Below, piece by piece: positions 31,091-40,960 of a DNA stretch of 64,000 nucleotides; position 1 is the first letter of the stretch, and each line of letters begins with the position of its first letter. Source of the DNA: Cyanophora paradoxa (taxonomy: Eukaryota > Glaucocystophyceae > Cyanophorales > Cyanophoraceae); the NCBI GenBank assembly GCA_004431415.1, contig QPMI01000395.1, positions 682,001-746,000 of the forward strand, given 5' to 3'. The notes under the pieces are model-generated. The model had not been told where the DNA came from. It made no database searches and worked only from the letters and a program-made list of their open reading frames with translations. The position numbers were made by a program, and so were the translations under genes.

Positions 31091-34000
31091 CTAGTTCGAG
31101 GGCAAGCTGTCGAGGGCCGCTCGGGCGGCTGCGAGCTCCTCGAGCACGCGGCGGGCCTCCGCCTCGTCCGCCCGCGCCGCAGCGAGAACCGCCTGCGCCG
31201 CCGCCGCCCGCTCCGCCGTCGCCTTGCTGAGGGCCTCGAGCGCGGGGCGCGCGGCCTCCGCCAGCGCCCGCTGCGCCGCCTTCACGACCGCCGGGGACGA
31301 GACAGCCGCGGCGGCCGCCCGCACGACGGCGGCGGCCGCCTCGTCGGCGGGGCGGTCGGCGCCGAAGCCAGAGCTGACGAGGGCGGGGCGGTCGACGGAG
31401 TAGGCGACGCGCTGCTTCTCGACGGGCACATTCTCGAGAGTGGGAACCATCTCGACCTGCCGCGATTCTCGGGGTTGGCGGGTGCAGCGAGCCCAACAGC
31501 TTCACATTGTGCCACACCTTCGGCACCATCCGCTGCTTCTGCACGGGCTCCACGTACGACTCCTGCGGCCGGGGGATCGAAATCGGGGGGGGGGGGGGGG
31601 GGGGGGGGCATGCGAGACGGGGTACGGGGCGCACGGAGCATGCCTCCTTGACAGGAAGCACGCGCACCTCCTTCCGAATTTCCGTCTGCGTGCAGGCCGG
31701 CGTCAGGCGGGGCTCTCTGTTACGCGGTGGAGGGCGGCACCTCGGTGTAGGGCACGTGGACCGTGTACTTGTCGATCTGAATGCCGAGGAACCGCCTTTT
31801 ACGCGTCTCGGGCTTCACTCTCTGGACTTGGACCGGCGCGTCCACCTCGTGCAACTTCGTCACTGCGCGGGGCTCGCGGCGGGCGGCGAGCGATCGCGTC
31901 GTGGGCGCAACGCGCACCTTCCTTCTCCACGGTGCGGGTGCGCACCTCGTGCTCGATGTACGATTCCACCTCCTCCACAATGGTCGGGCGGAGCACCTCC
32001 CTGTGCTCGACCTTCACGTCCGTCCACTGCCGCTTGGCGGGCTCCGGGGCCTCGCCCCACTGCAGTGGCGGCAGCTCCCCCGCCGCCGCCTCCAGCGCCT
32101 CGAGGACGGGACCGGCGTCCAGAGCGGCAAGGGCGGGGGCCGGCTCGCCGACCGTGGCGGCGGCGGCGGCGAGGCGGCGGTGAAGGCCCTCAGCGGCGGG
32201 CCCGGCGAGCGCCTCCGCCACCTTGGAGCCCGCCACGTCGGGGACGAGTCGCCCCAGTTCATCTGTGAAGTAACGCTCGACCGCCGCCCACAGCTCCACC
32301 GCACGCGCCGCCGCCTCTGCCTCCGTCCCTTCGCCGCAGCAGGCTTCATCCGCTTCGAGAACTGCGTCTTCGAAGCGGGCGATGGCCCCGGGCCAGTCGA
32401 GTCTCTTGCGTGCCGCCGCCCGCGCCGCCGCGCTGCCGCTCACCAGCGCCGCAGTGGCGGCGAGAACGACGGCCGCGCGATGTGACAGGGCTGCTTCGAA
32501 GGGCCCCGCCTCGAGCAGCTCCGGTAGCTCCAGACCCGCGATCACCTCTGCGCCCCCGCAGGTCAGACGATCAGCCACCACCGCTGCCGCCGCCGCAGGA
32601 AGGCCGCACCGCGCGAGAGGCCGTCGACGCTAGCCAGGGCCGCCGTCGCCTCTTTAGCTGTCGTCGCGCCCTCCTCGACTGCCTTGGTCGCCCCCGTCAG
32701 CTCCGCCTCGGCAAGCTGCGCTCCGCTCAGCGAGCGGCGCGCCTCGCGAGGGGAGCGGCGGCGTGCCTTGGAGATGGCCGCGAGACCGGCGCGGATCTCG
32801 CCAGCGGCGGAGGCCGCGAGCTGCCGCCTCGTGTCGACGTAGAGGGCGCGCAGCCGCTCCTCCACCGCCGCCAGTCCGCTCTGCGCCGTCTGAGCGACAG
32901 CGGCAGAGAGCGGAGGATGACAGGGGCTCGCACTTCTTTAAGAACAGCCACCGCCTCGGCCTGCAGGGTCTCGACGGTCTGAGTTTTCCAACTCCGGCCG
33001 AAGGCCTCCCTGAACAGCTCGGCCTTCTCGGCGTCCGTGGCGCGGCCGAGCAGGTGGAGCCGTGCTCGAAGCGCTGCAAGAGCGCTGAACGGCAGGACGC
33101 ACGTTGGCGGTATCATCACCTGCGCAAACATCAGAGACGAACGCGCTTCGGGTAGAAACCGCGCATGCGCACCCCGGCCTTGCCAAGCTCCGCGCTCACC
33201 CACGCCGGCGCGTCGGCGGGCTTCACGCTGCGCTGTTCGTCGGGGTTATATGCATCCACCTGCGGCGCTCTGCAGTCAGCGAGGTGCGGCGGGCTGGGAG
33301 GCGAGACACGGCGGACCTTGTTGAGGAGGACCAGAACGCGGGGCGAGTCTCCGGGGCGGGTCTCGAAGAGGTGCGGGCGCTGCTGCTTCAGCTGCGCGAG
33401 CGCCGCCGTCCCCTCCGCCTCGTTCATCTTCGTGTACTCCATCACGACGATCACGTAGTTCGCGATGCGGAGGATGCGGTCCGACGCGGCGCTCAGGTGC
33501 TCGGCCCCGAACTCGCCCTTGCCCGCCGCGTCAAAGAACGAGAAGCGCGTCTCGCTCGACGGCAGGTCCGTGAGTAGCTCCAGCGGGGCCTCGACCGTCA
33601 AGCGCCCTGCGCGCCGAATCGGAAGATCGCTCGAGGGCGGAGTGCAGGGCGCTGACCGTCGAAGAGGGCGAGCGTGTCGTGATTGGCGCGGGCCTCGTCG
33701 TTGATCGCCTCGAGGCGCGCGCGAATACTCTCTGCCCCCTCCACCAGCTCCCCGAGCTGATCACCCGCTCCCGCGATGCGCAGCAACGGTGTCGTGCGGC
33801 CGGGAGTATGAACAACCTCAACGGGCACCGCCGTCTCTGGCTGCGTGGCGCTGCGAGGGGGAATAAGATATTATACGTTGTGTTCGATCGAAAAGAACGC
33901 GCGCACGCGGGCTGCAGGCGTTGACCGAGGAAGGCGTTGAGGGTCGTGGACTTGCCGGCCTTGAAACGACCCATGACGCCCACAACGAATTGCGACTCGT

Positions 34001-35200
34001 CTAGGGACCGCTTGGTCTTATCGAGCACCCGGATGAATTCGTTGGCTGCATCCGCGAGGGCCGAGGCTAGCTGGTCGGCGTCGGGCGTGCGCCGACGGGT
34101 CTCACGGCCGGCTGCCTGCGCTGCGGACGTGGCTGCTTTGATGGTGACTCCGGCCGCCTGGCTGACGTGCCCGATCGCAGAAGTCGCTTGAATAGAAGTG
34201 GGCGCCGACGAGCGCAACCGAAGGCTGGAGTCTTCATGAGCTGGGCTGGGGCTGACACTTGATTTCGATTTCGAGTCGACGTATGCAACGGAGGCTCCTT
34301 GAAGCACGACGCCACGGCCGGCGATGGAGGTCCTGAGCGTCTGCCACTCGGAATCCGCACCAAAGAGCAGCTGCTCCTCGGGCCGCAGCACAGCGTCCCA
34401 GAGGAACTTTCGAGCCGCAAACTCCGTCCGCGGTCGGAACTGCCGCAGCTGCACCGCCGCCCGATCCGCGAGCGCATCCAGCGCCTCCGCGCGCACCGCG
34501 CCGCGCGCCGTTTCGCTCAGAAGCTCGAAGGCCGTGCGCCAGAGACCGTCGGGGTCCGTCGAGGCGCAATGGACCTTCCGCTGCAGTCGGGAGCTCGCGC
34601 TGCTGAGCGAGGCGCGGCAGAGAGCGTCGGCGATCTCGCGGACGCCTTGGTCGGCCGAGACGATGAGGAAGCAGATGCTGGCGGGAAGCAACGCGTGAAG
34701 CGACGCCGCCCGCACTGCCAGCTCGAAGTCCGCCGCGTTTCGGAAGCGTTTCGGGGCCCGCAAGGGTACCACGTCGGGGCGCTCCTCGCCCCGCGCGAGC
34801 CGCTGGAAGCGCTCCTGCACGAGGGTCAGTGGCGATCGATGTGGCTGGGCGAGGCCTAGGTGGGGCGGGGCTGCGGACCTCGTTTGGTGGATCCTCGTGG
34901 TAGAAGACGAGTATCCGGGCGTAAAACAAGAGCGAGGGGGCCTTGAGGAGGGCCGCAATCGCCCGCTGGTCGTTCTCGTGGTCGATGAAGATGACGAGCT
35001 CGAGCTTGAGTACTGGATGGACGGAGTAAGACGCGGCTGAGCCCAAGGGAGCACTACAGCGGCGGGCGCACCGTCCTCCTTGCCGACCCGTAGGTCCCCA
35101 AGCGCAGCCTGCAGGTTCACTGGCTCCGCCGAGGACAGAGCGAGATCCCGTGCGGGCGACGGCGACGCAGGGCCCTTTGTCGGCAACCTGCAAGAATGAC
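31091..35200 (-). CDS. PIN-like domain fused to a class-1 dynamin-like GTPase, copy E
   Basis: The N-terminal part equals the PIN units at 20.8-22.6 kb: NLQAALGDLRVGKEDG, LELVIFIDHENDQ, ILVFYHEDPPNE, ADFELAVRAASLH, FLIVSADQGVREIADAL and RPRTEFAARKFLWD. Without a stop it continues through a Ser-rich linker (KSKSSVSPSPAHEDSS) into the class-1 start region (AATSAAQAAGRETRRR), P-loop GVMGRFKAGKST (near 33945), G3 FFDAAGKGEFGAEHL (near 33530), LVLLNK spliced to VDAYNPDEQRS, LPFSALAALRARL, helical exons and charged C-terminal segments, with a stop at 31091 (LDSLPSN). One frame (33531-35315) spans both domains; splicing inside it is assumed but keeps phase. It has no class-2 partner on its upstream side. 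The exact start is unresolved: several acceptor-like sites lie at 35150-35320. Confidence 0.75.
31586..31612. repeat. Long G homopolymer in intron of copy E
   Basis: A run of about 20 G on the plus strand (C on the coding strand) inside the intron that begins GTGCGCCCCGTACCCC. It corresponds to the C-tract intron of copy G at 43411-43506. Its true length is uncertain in any assembly. Confidence 0.8.
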
Positions 35201-35432
35201 CTTTCGCATCGCTTGAGCGGAGACGGAAGGTGGGACGGGGCTTACACGTCGTGTTCGGGTGGGGAAGATGATGCGGGCTTCGCCAGCGACGCGGAGGGCG
35301 CTTCCTGCAAAACACGTGAGCACATAAAAGTCATGAGGGTCCACTTCAGCTCACTTCTTGGGGCTTCGGAGCAGGCCTGCGGATCATCGAAAGAAGGAAG
35401 TCAGATAAATGAGCGATTCGGGACGAAAAGCT

Positions 35433-36063
35433 TCAAGTTGCGCACTTTTCTGCCTGTCCAGCTCTCAGAGGAACGACAGACCGCTTTTCTCTTTCGTAGA
35501 AGGACAGAGTCAGCGAACCAAAGTTCACATCGGGCAGCTTTCTGGATTTTGAGAAGTAAGCGATGGCCACAACATGAGGTGCGGCGTGAAGCGCGGACCC
35601 CTCGGCCGGTCTGGCGACCACCAGATCGACGGCGATGGGCACGGTCAGGCTGCCGGCGAAGGCGAGTGGGAGAACCCGCTTCTGATCCTTCAACCAGCTC
35701 TCCAGCGCTTCCTTGCCGCAGAGAGGACACAGGTCAAGGCCCGGCCGGAGAGACTTGTGCCCCCCGCCCTGCGGCGTCCGCTCGTACTGCGGCACCCGCT
35801 GCGTCACCAGCGCCAGCTCCAGCCTGCTCGAGCGCTCGAGTGTTTCCAGCTCGCTGCGCGGTAGTCAGATTGTCTGCGGCCGCCGGAAGTTATCCGAGCG
35901 ACTCACCCCAACGTAGCGACGCGGTTGAGGCGGAAAACACTGTACTTCCAATCGGGGAGCCGGAATCTGCCGTCCGCTTCGCGCACGACGGGAACAGCAC
36001 TCGGCCCCACATCCGTGTCCTCCCGCCGCAGCACCTCCAGCACTTCGAGAGGCTTCTGCATCT
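35433..36063 (-). CDS. Small protein with CPLCG motif, unknown family
   Basis: Two exons. ATG at about 36063 (MQKPLEVLEVLRRED) runs to VFRLNRVATLG. A 51-base intron (GTGAGT...GCGCAG) follows, then ELETLERSSRLELALVTQRVPQYERTPQGGG, LCPLCGKEALESWL, a hydrophobic-alternating stretch (LAFAGSLTVPIAVDLVV) and a stop at 35433 (QAEKCAT). The exons join in phase. Exactly one CxxC pair is visible, so it may be half of a zinc site. About 190 residues, no signal peptide. I do not recognise the family. Unlike most introns here, the donor is the ordinary GTGAGT. Confidence 0.6.
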
Positions 36064-36282
36064 CATCTGATGCCTCTTGCGGGTGCGCCGCAGTGGCCGT
36101 GAGCTCTGCGCGCCGAGCATTAGCTACGTGAGGCTGAAATTAATCCACCCTGCCCACCAGCAGGCTCTGCACCGCGGAATGACTCCGCGGGCTTTACACT
36201 TGTCATATCGAAGGAGGCCTGAGGAAGCGGGAGAAGGTGCTGGACAGCTTGCAGTGCCTCTGGGATCTCCAGTAGTGCGTAG

Positions 36283-36759
36283 TCACGGTCTGTGAAACCG
36301 GCGCAGATCAGAAAAGAAATAAACGAGCACTGAAGACCGCGACGCGTGCGGACCCGTAGGCGCAGTCACCACCACGACGTTGAAGCTGCCAACCTCGCCA
36401 TCGCTGTCGGTGAAGACAGCGCGTGCGAGCTTGTTGATCGGGAAGGAGAAGGGCGCGTGAAGGACGGCAACGCGTTGCCCGGGTTGGGGCGGCTGATCCA
36501 GGAGGACGCTGCTGGCGCTGCCGGGAAATAATCCGTATCGGATGATGTTGTCGTCTTTCAGGCTCCTGAGCTGCAGCTCCGCGATGTTCGCAGTGCCGTC
36601 GACGTCTACACGAAGCGCAGGCGACGACGCGAAAGGTCTGGGCAGCACCAACGCCACGTTGGCGTGGCGCTTGATCACCGCAGCCTCCAGGCCTCTCTCG
36701 ATACGCCGGCTAACGGAAAAAGCGCAGGATCCGGGGCCCCGCGGGTTCTTCGAGGCCAC
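36283..36759 (-). CDS. Unknown-family protein H2, paralogue of 1569-2143
   Basis: Single open exon of 158 codons: ATG at 36759 (MASKNPRGPG), stop at 36283. It aligns with H1 through VALVLPRPFASSPALRVDVDG, LQLRSLKDDNIIRYGLFPGS, PQPGQRVAVLHAPFSFPINKL, AVFTDSDGEVG and SSVLVYFF. H1 has an intron near its 5' end; H2 appears to have none in this part. The fold looks beta-rich with no membrane segment. Two diverged copies about 35 kb apart, each beside other genes of the cluster, argue for a real family confined to this or related organisms. No function can be read from the sequence. Confidence 0.65.
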   Translation of the reverse strand: MASKNPRGPGSCAFSVSRRIERGLEAAVIKRHANVALVLPRPFASSPALRVDVDGTANIAELQLRSLKDDNIIRYGLFPGSASSVLLDQPPQPGQRVAVLHAPFSFPINKLARAVFTDSDGEVGSFNVVVVTAPTGPHASRSSVLVYFFSDLRRFHRP

Positions 36760-37004
36760 GGCAAGACCCTTCGGTACCCGGTCCGCCGTGCGTCAGCGCT
36801 ATGAAGCTCATGGTGAGCGCCGTCGCGCTGTGAGCACCTGAAGCCTCGAAAGGACCTGCAGCAGCGCGCCAGCCGATCGTCGCTCCATCACTGGCACACG
36901 CTCCTCAAGATCGGGCTCCTCCCGGTTCTGCCGCAGCTCCGCCATAAGAATTGCACAAGGGGGAGAAGTTATGCCACCGCTTACCGCCATTCTCAGCAAG
37001 CGCT

Positions 37005-40000
37005 TCAGAGTCGTTTCCTGCCACGAGAAAGGTCAGGAGCTTGGAGGAGGGGGCCGCGGCGCGGAGCTGGGAGAAGAGCGGGCACGCACGTCAGGGGAGA
37101 GCGGAGAGCAATCCTCCAGCCCACCTGGCGGGTTCCAAGACTCGCGTACGACCCCGGTACGGCTTGCGCCTGCAGCTCGCGCTTCTGGAATCTTCGCTCC
37201 AGGGCTCTGCGCATCGCTGCAGCATGAGCGCTCGTGCGCAAGTAGCACGTGTGCATGCGGGCGCTCACATTTCTGCTCGCCGGCATCACGTCAGCCGAGG
37301 CTTGAACTCGCCCGCAGTGTAGGATGCCGGAGGCGGCGGAGCGGCCGGCGGCGCCCTCGAGGGCGGCGGCGGCCGCGGCGAGCTCCGCGCGGGCCGCCTC
37401 CAGAGCCGCCGCGTCCCGCGCCGCCGCCCCGCTCGCCGCCCCGTCCGCCTCCGCCCGCGCCCGCGCCGCCGCCGCGAGGGCCTCCAGCCCGGTGCCGCCG
37501 CCGCCGCCGCCGCCGCATGCGCCGCGCGGACGACGGCGGGCGCGGCGGCGGCCTCCTCGAGGGCGCGGAGGGCGGCGGAGCGGGCGGAGGCCGCGAGGGC
37601 CTCGGCGGCGCGCGCGAGGCCGGCGCGGTCGACACTGTAGGCCGCCTTGCGGTCGTGCACGACCCGCTCGTAGCGCTCCGGCTCCTCCCGAACCTGCGGT
37701 ATCCCCATGAGAGGGGTACGCGCGCTGGGGTCCTGAGGAGGGGTGCGGGGCCGCACCTTTTTCACGGTCTTCTCCTTCGGCACGCGCTCGACGTACTTCT
37801 CCTGGGAGAGGTTCAGAAGGCGCATGGGGGGAGGAGATGGAAGGGGGTACGCTCGCCTCCTTCTGGACGGGCTGGTACTCGACGGACTCGACCTCCTCCT
37901 GGGACTCCTCCACGTGGAACTCGTATCCCTGCTCTCCGTCGAGAAGGAAAGCTTTTTCAATCTGGAGGCCGACGATCGCCGATTCCGCCCCGCCAGCGCG
38001 CACGTCGCGCCCAGCCGCGCCTCCATCTCCGCGGCCAGGCACCTGCTGCATGCGGGGAACCATCTTCTTCGCAGCAAAGGGCTCTGCGCGCCACGCGTCA
38101 GCGCCGCGCGCCCGCGAGCAGCCGGCGGGGCGCACCGATCTTCTCGACGATGCGGGTGCGCTCCACCGCCTCGAGGACGGTCTCCGTCGTCTCGTACTCG
38201 CGCGGCACCATCCGCACGTCCTCCACCGCCCGCGCCTCCTCCCACGCCCACTCCACGATGTCGCCGCCCGGCGCCGCCGCCGGCAGCAGCCGCCCCGCCG
38301 CCTCCGCCCCCGCCCGCGCCGCCGCGCGGTACGCCGCCCGGCCGCCGTGAGCTCCGCGGGGCGGCGGCGAGCGCGGGCGCGGGGGCGCCGACGCGCCCGG
38401 CGAGCGCCGCGAGCGGCCCGACGAGGGTGGCGGAGCGAGCGGCGAGGCGCGCCTCGAGGCCGGCGGCCACGCGGCCCGCCGCCGCCTCCAGCTCGGCGGC
38501 CAGGTACGCGCGCCCCGCCGCCCAGAGCGCCTCCCGCCGCCGCTCCGCCGCCTCGCGCGTCTCCGCCTCGCCCCCGCAGAGCCCGTCCGCCTCGGCAGCC
38601 GCCGCGTCGAGGCGGGCGACCAGAGCGGGTCGCCGAGGGCCCGCCGCGCCGCCGCCCGCTCCGCCTCCGAGCCCGAGAGCAGCGCCAGCGCGGCCGCCGC
38701 CGCCGCCTCGAGCCGGGCCAGCGCCGGGCCCTCCTCCCGCCAGAGCGCGGCCAAGAGCGGAGCTGCCTCGAGGTCCAGCACCCGCGCGCCGCTTTTCGCA
38801 GCTGCGCGCGGCGGTTAGCGAAGGTGCCGCGCTTGGCCAGAGGCTGCTTTGCTCACCGTCCTCCGCGCCGGCTGCCTCCCGAAGGATCTCCTCCGATGCC
38901 GCAAAACGGCGGTCGGCTTCGCCCTTGGCGCTCTCGAGCGCCGCAGCGGCCTGCCCGGCCGCCTGCGCACGCAAAGCATCAGGCGCTGCCGGCGTGGAGG
39001 CGGCAGTGGGCGCGGGCGGCGCACGGTCTGGAGGGCGGCGAGTCGGTCGCGGAGCTCCTCGGTCGCCGCGGCCGCCAGCTGCGGCCCGTGCTGCTCGTAC
39101 AGCGCCCGCACCCGCCCCTCCGCCGCCGGCATCCCGCTCTGCGCCGCGTCAGAGTCGGCCGGCGCCGCCGGGCGGATCGGAGCACCCGCTCGAGGACGGC
39201 CCGTGCCTGGGCCAGCAGCGCCTCGTCTGTCTGTCCTCGCCAATCCTCACCGAAGGCGTCCTTAAATAGCTCGGCCTTCTCCTCGTCGCTGGCCGCGCCC
39301 TGCAGGTAGAGCCGGGCGCGGAGGCCGTCCAGCCCCCGCACGGCGATCACGCTCCCCGCCGCCAGCTCCACCTGCCGCGAGCCCGTCGGCGGACAGATCT
39401 GACAGCCCCCGAACAAGGAGCGCACCCCGGCCTCCCGCAGCCGGGCGCGGTACCACTCCGGCGCGGCCTCGGGCGTCACGCTCCGCTCGTCCGCCTTGTG
39501 CTCGTCCGCCTGCGCGGAAACCGAGCTGTCAGCGCCGCTGTCTGCAGCGCTAAAACGCAGCACGGACCTTGTTCAGGAGGACGAGGACGGCGCCGCGGCG
39601 GAAGAGGCACGGGCGCTTGCGGAGGAGCTCCTGCAGGATGGCGATGTCCTCCGCCTCGTTCATCTTCGTGTAGTCCGCCACGTGGATCACGAAGTTCGCC
39701 CGCTCCAGCGCCCACTCCGACGCCCGCGCCAGGACATGGGCGCCGCTCTCGCCGATGCCGGCCGCGTCGATGAGCGCGAGGCGGCCGCCGTGGTCGGGCA
39801 GGCCCCGCATCGCCTCCAGCGGGACCTCCACCGTCACGCGCTTCTCCGCGTACGCGGCGCGCGCGTTCCCGCCGCGGGCGGCCGCGTTCGCCGAGCGGAG
39901 CAGCTGCTGGACCTGTTCGAGGGTGACGGAGGATGGTGCCCCGTCCAGCGCCAGCAGACGTAGCATTTCAGCGTGCACGAACGCCACGGGGAACGCCGTC

Positions 40001-40420
40001 TGCGGCTCAACGGACCTGCCAGGGCGAGATCAGGTCCGTCGAAAGCTGGTGAACGAAACGAGGGCTCACGACGGCTGCAGGCGGCGCCCGACGAAGTAGT
40101 TGATGATCGTGCTCTTTCCCGTCTTGATGCGGCCCACGAAGACGACCTTGAACAACGCTTCCTCTGGCAGGCAAGCGCAAGGTCAGCGGCATCGCGTGGC
40201 AAACTGCGAGTAAAAGAAGCGGACCAAGAGTCTTCAGGAGGTCGCTCAACACTTCCTCCGTGTGCTTCGCGCGGGTCCCGAGCGCAGCATAGCTCTCGCC
40301 GAGCTGGGAGGCGCCTTCGCATTGAACCGCGAACGTGCGCGACATCGCCGCTTGCTGCAGCAGCGCTGAAGCCGCCTGCAGCTTCGTTGCGGGAGGGATG
40401 AGGGTGCTGTAAGCGGTCAT
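37005..40420 (-). CDS. Dynamin-like GTPase, class 2, copy F (frame-damaged)
   Basis: ATG at 40420 (MTAYSTLIPPATKL). P-loop VVFVGRIKTGKST near 40130, G3 ALIDAAGIGESGAHVL near 39770, LVLLNK near 39570 then ADEHKADERS (NKAD), stalk exons, charged segments (YETTETVLEAVERTRIVEK, EEPERYERVVHDRK) and an alanine-rich end near 37330. Compared with B and D it lacks single bases near 38627 (CCCC to CCC), 38359 and 38335. The three losses together restore frame but scramble about 95 codons between them. The intron before EEPERYERVV starts GTGCGG here, where B and D have GCGCGG. The stop used by B and D is absent, so the frame runs on to 37005 unless another intron intervenes. It is head to head with G. 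Confidence 0.75.
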
Positions 40421-40960
40421 CGCTGCGCCGCTGGCAGACGAAACGCCTTAAGCTGCGATGCGAGGCGATTAGAAGGTCACGGTGCGACGTGAAGTGATTG
40501 ATGGTCAGAATACCTCGGCCGGCGCTCCCTTCCAGCACGTTCCAAGCTCTCCTGCTTCGATCGCAAGAGCTCCCGCTGACGTGATATATCTCTTTTGGTG
40601 CCGATGATCTCCGGCATACGTAATATCCGCGGCGGGGATGCGCCGTGCGACAGCCCTAGCCCTGGGACTGCGTACCGGTACCAGCAACGCAATTCGATCT
40701 CCATGCCAGGCGACCTAGGGGGGTACCCGTTAATGTTTGGTCGAGCGGCTTAGGTCGCTTGACCTGTGAATTGATCTGCACGGGTACCCCCGACGACCTG
40801 TCGCCGCAGTGTCGCGACGACTCTCGACCAGGTCACTTGAGGCGTTCGAGAGACCTCGGATTCTTCAGGCTCGGAAGATGCAGCCCGATCGCGCCCATCC
40901 CAGTTGCGCTGGCATTCCCGTTGCTCCAGCCTTCCCTCCAGCGAATTCCAGCGGTTTCGA
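40421..40960. promoter_or_regulatory. Shared divergent upstream region of GTPases F and G
   Basis: About 540 bases between the two start codons. It contains GGTACCCG words (near 40672 and 40721), GTCGCTTGACCTGTG (near 40753) and CTCGACCAGGTCACTTGA (near 40825), related to words in the A/B and C/D upstream regions. It is longer than those two, with about 220 extra bases on the F side. Both promoters must lie here. Confidence 0.5.
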
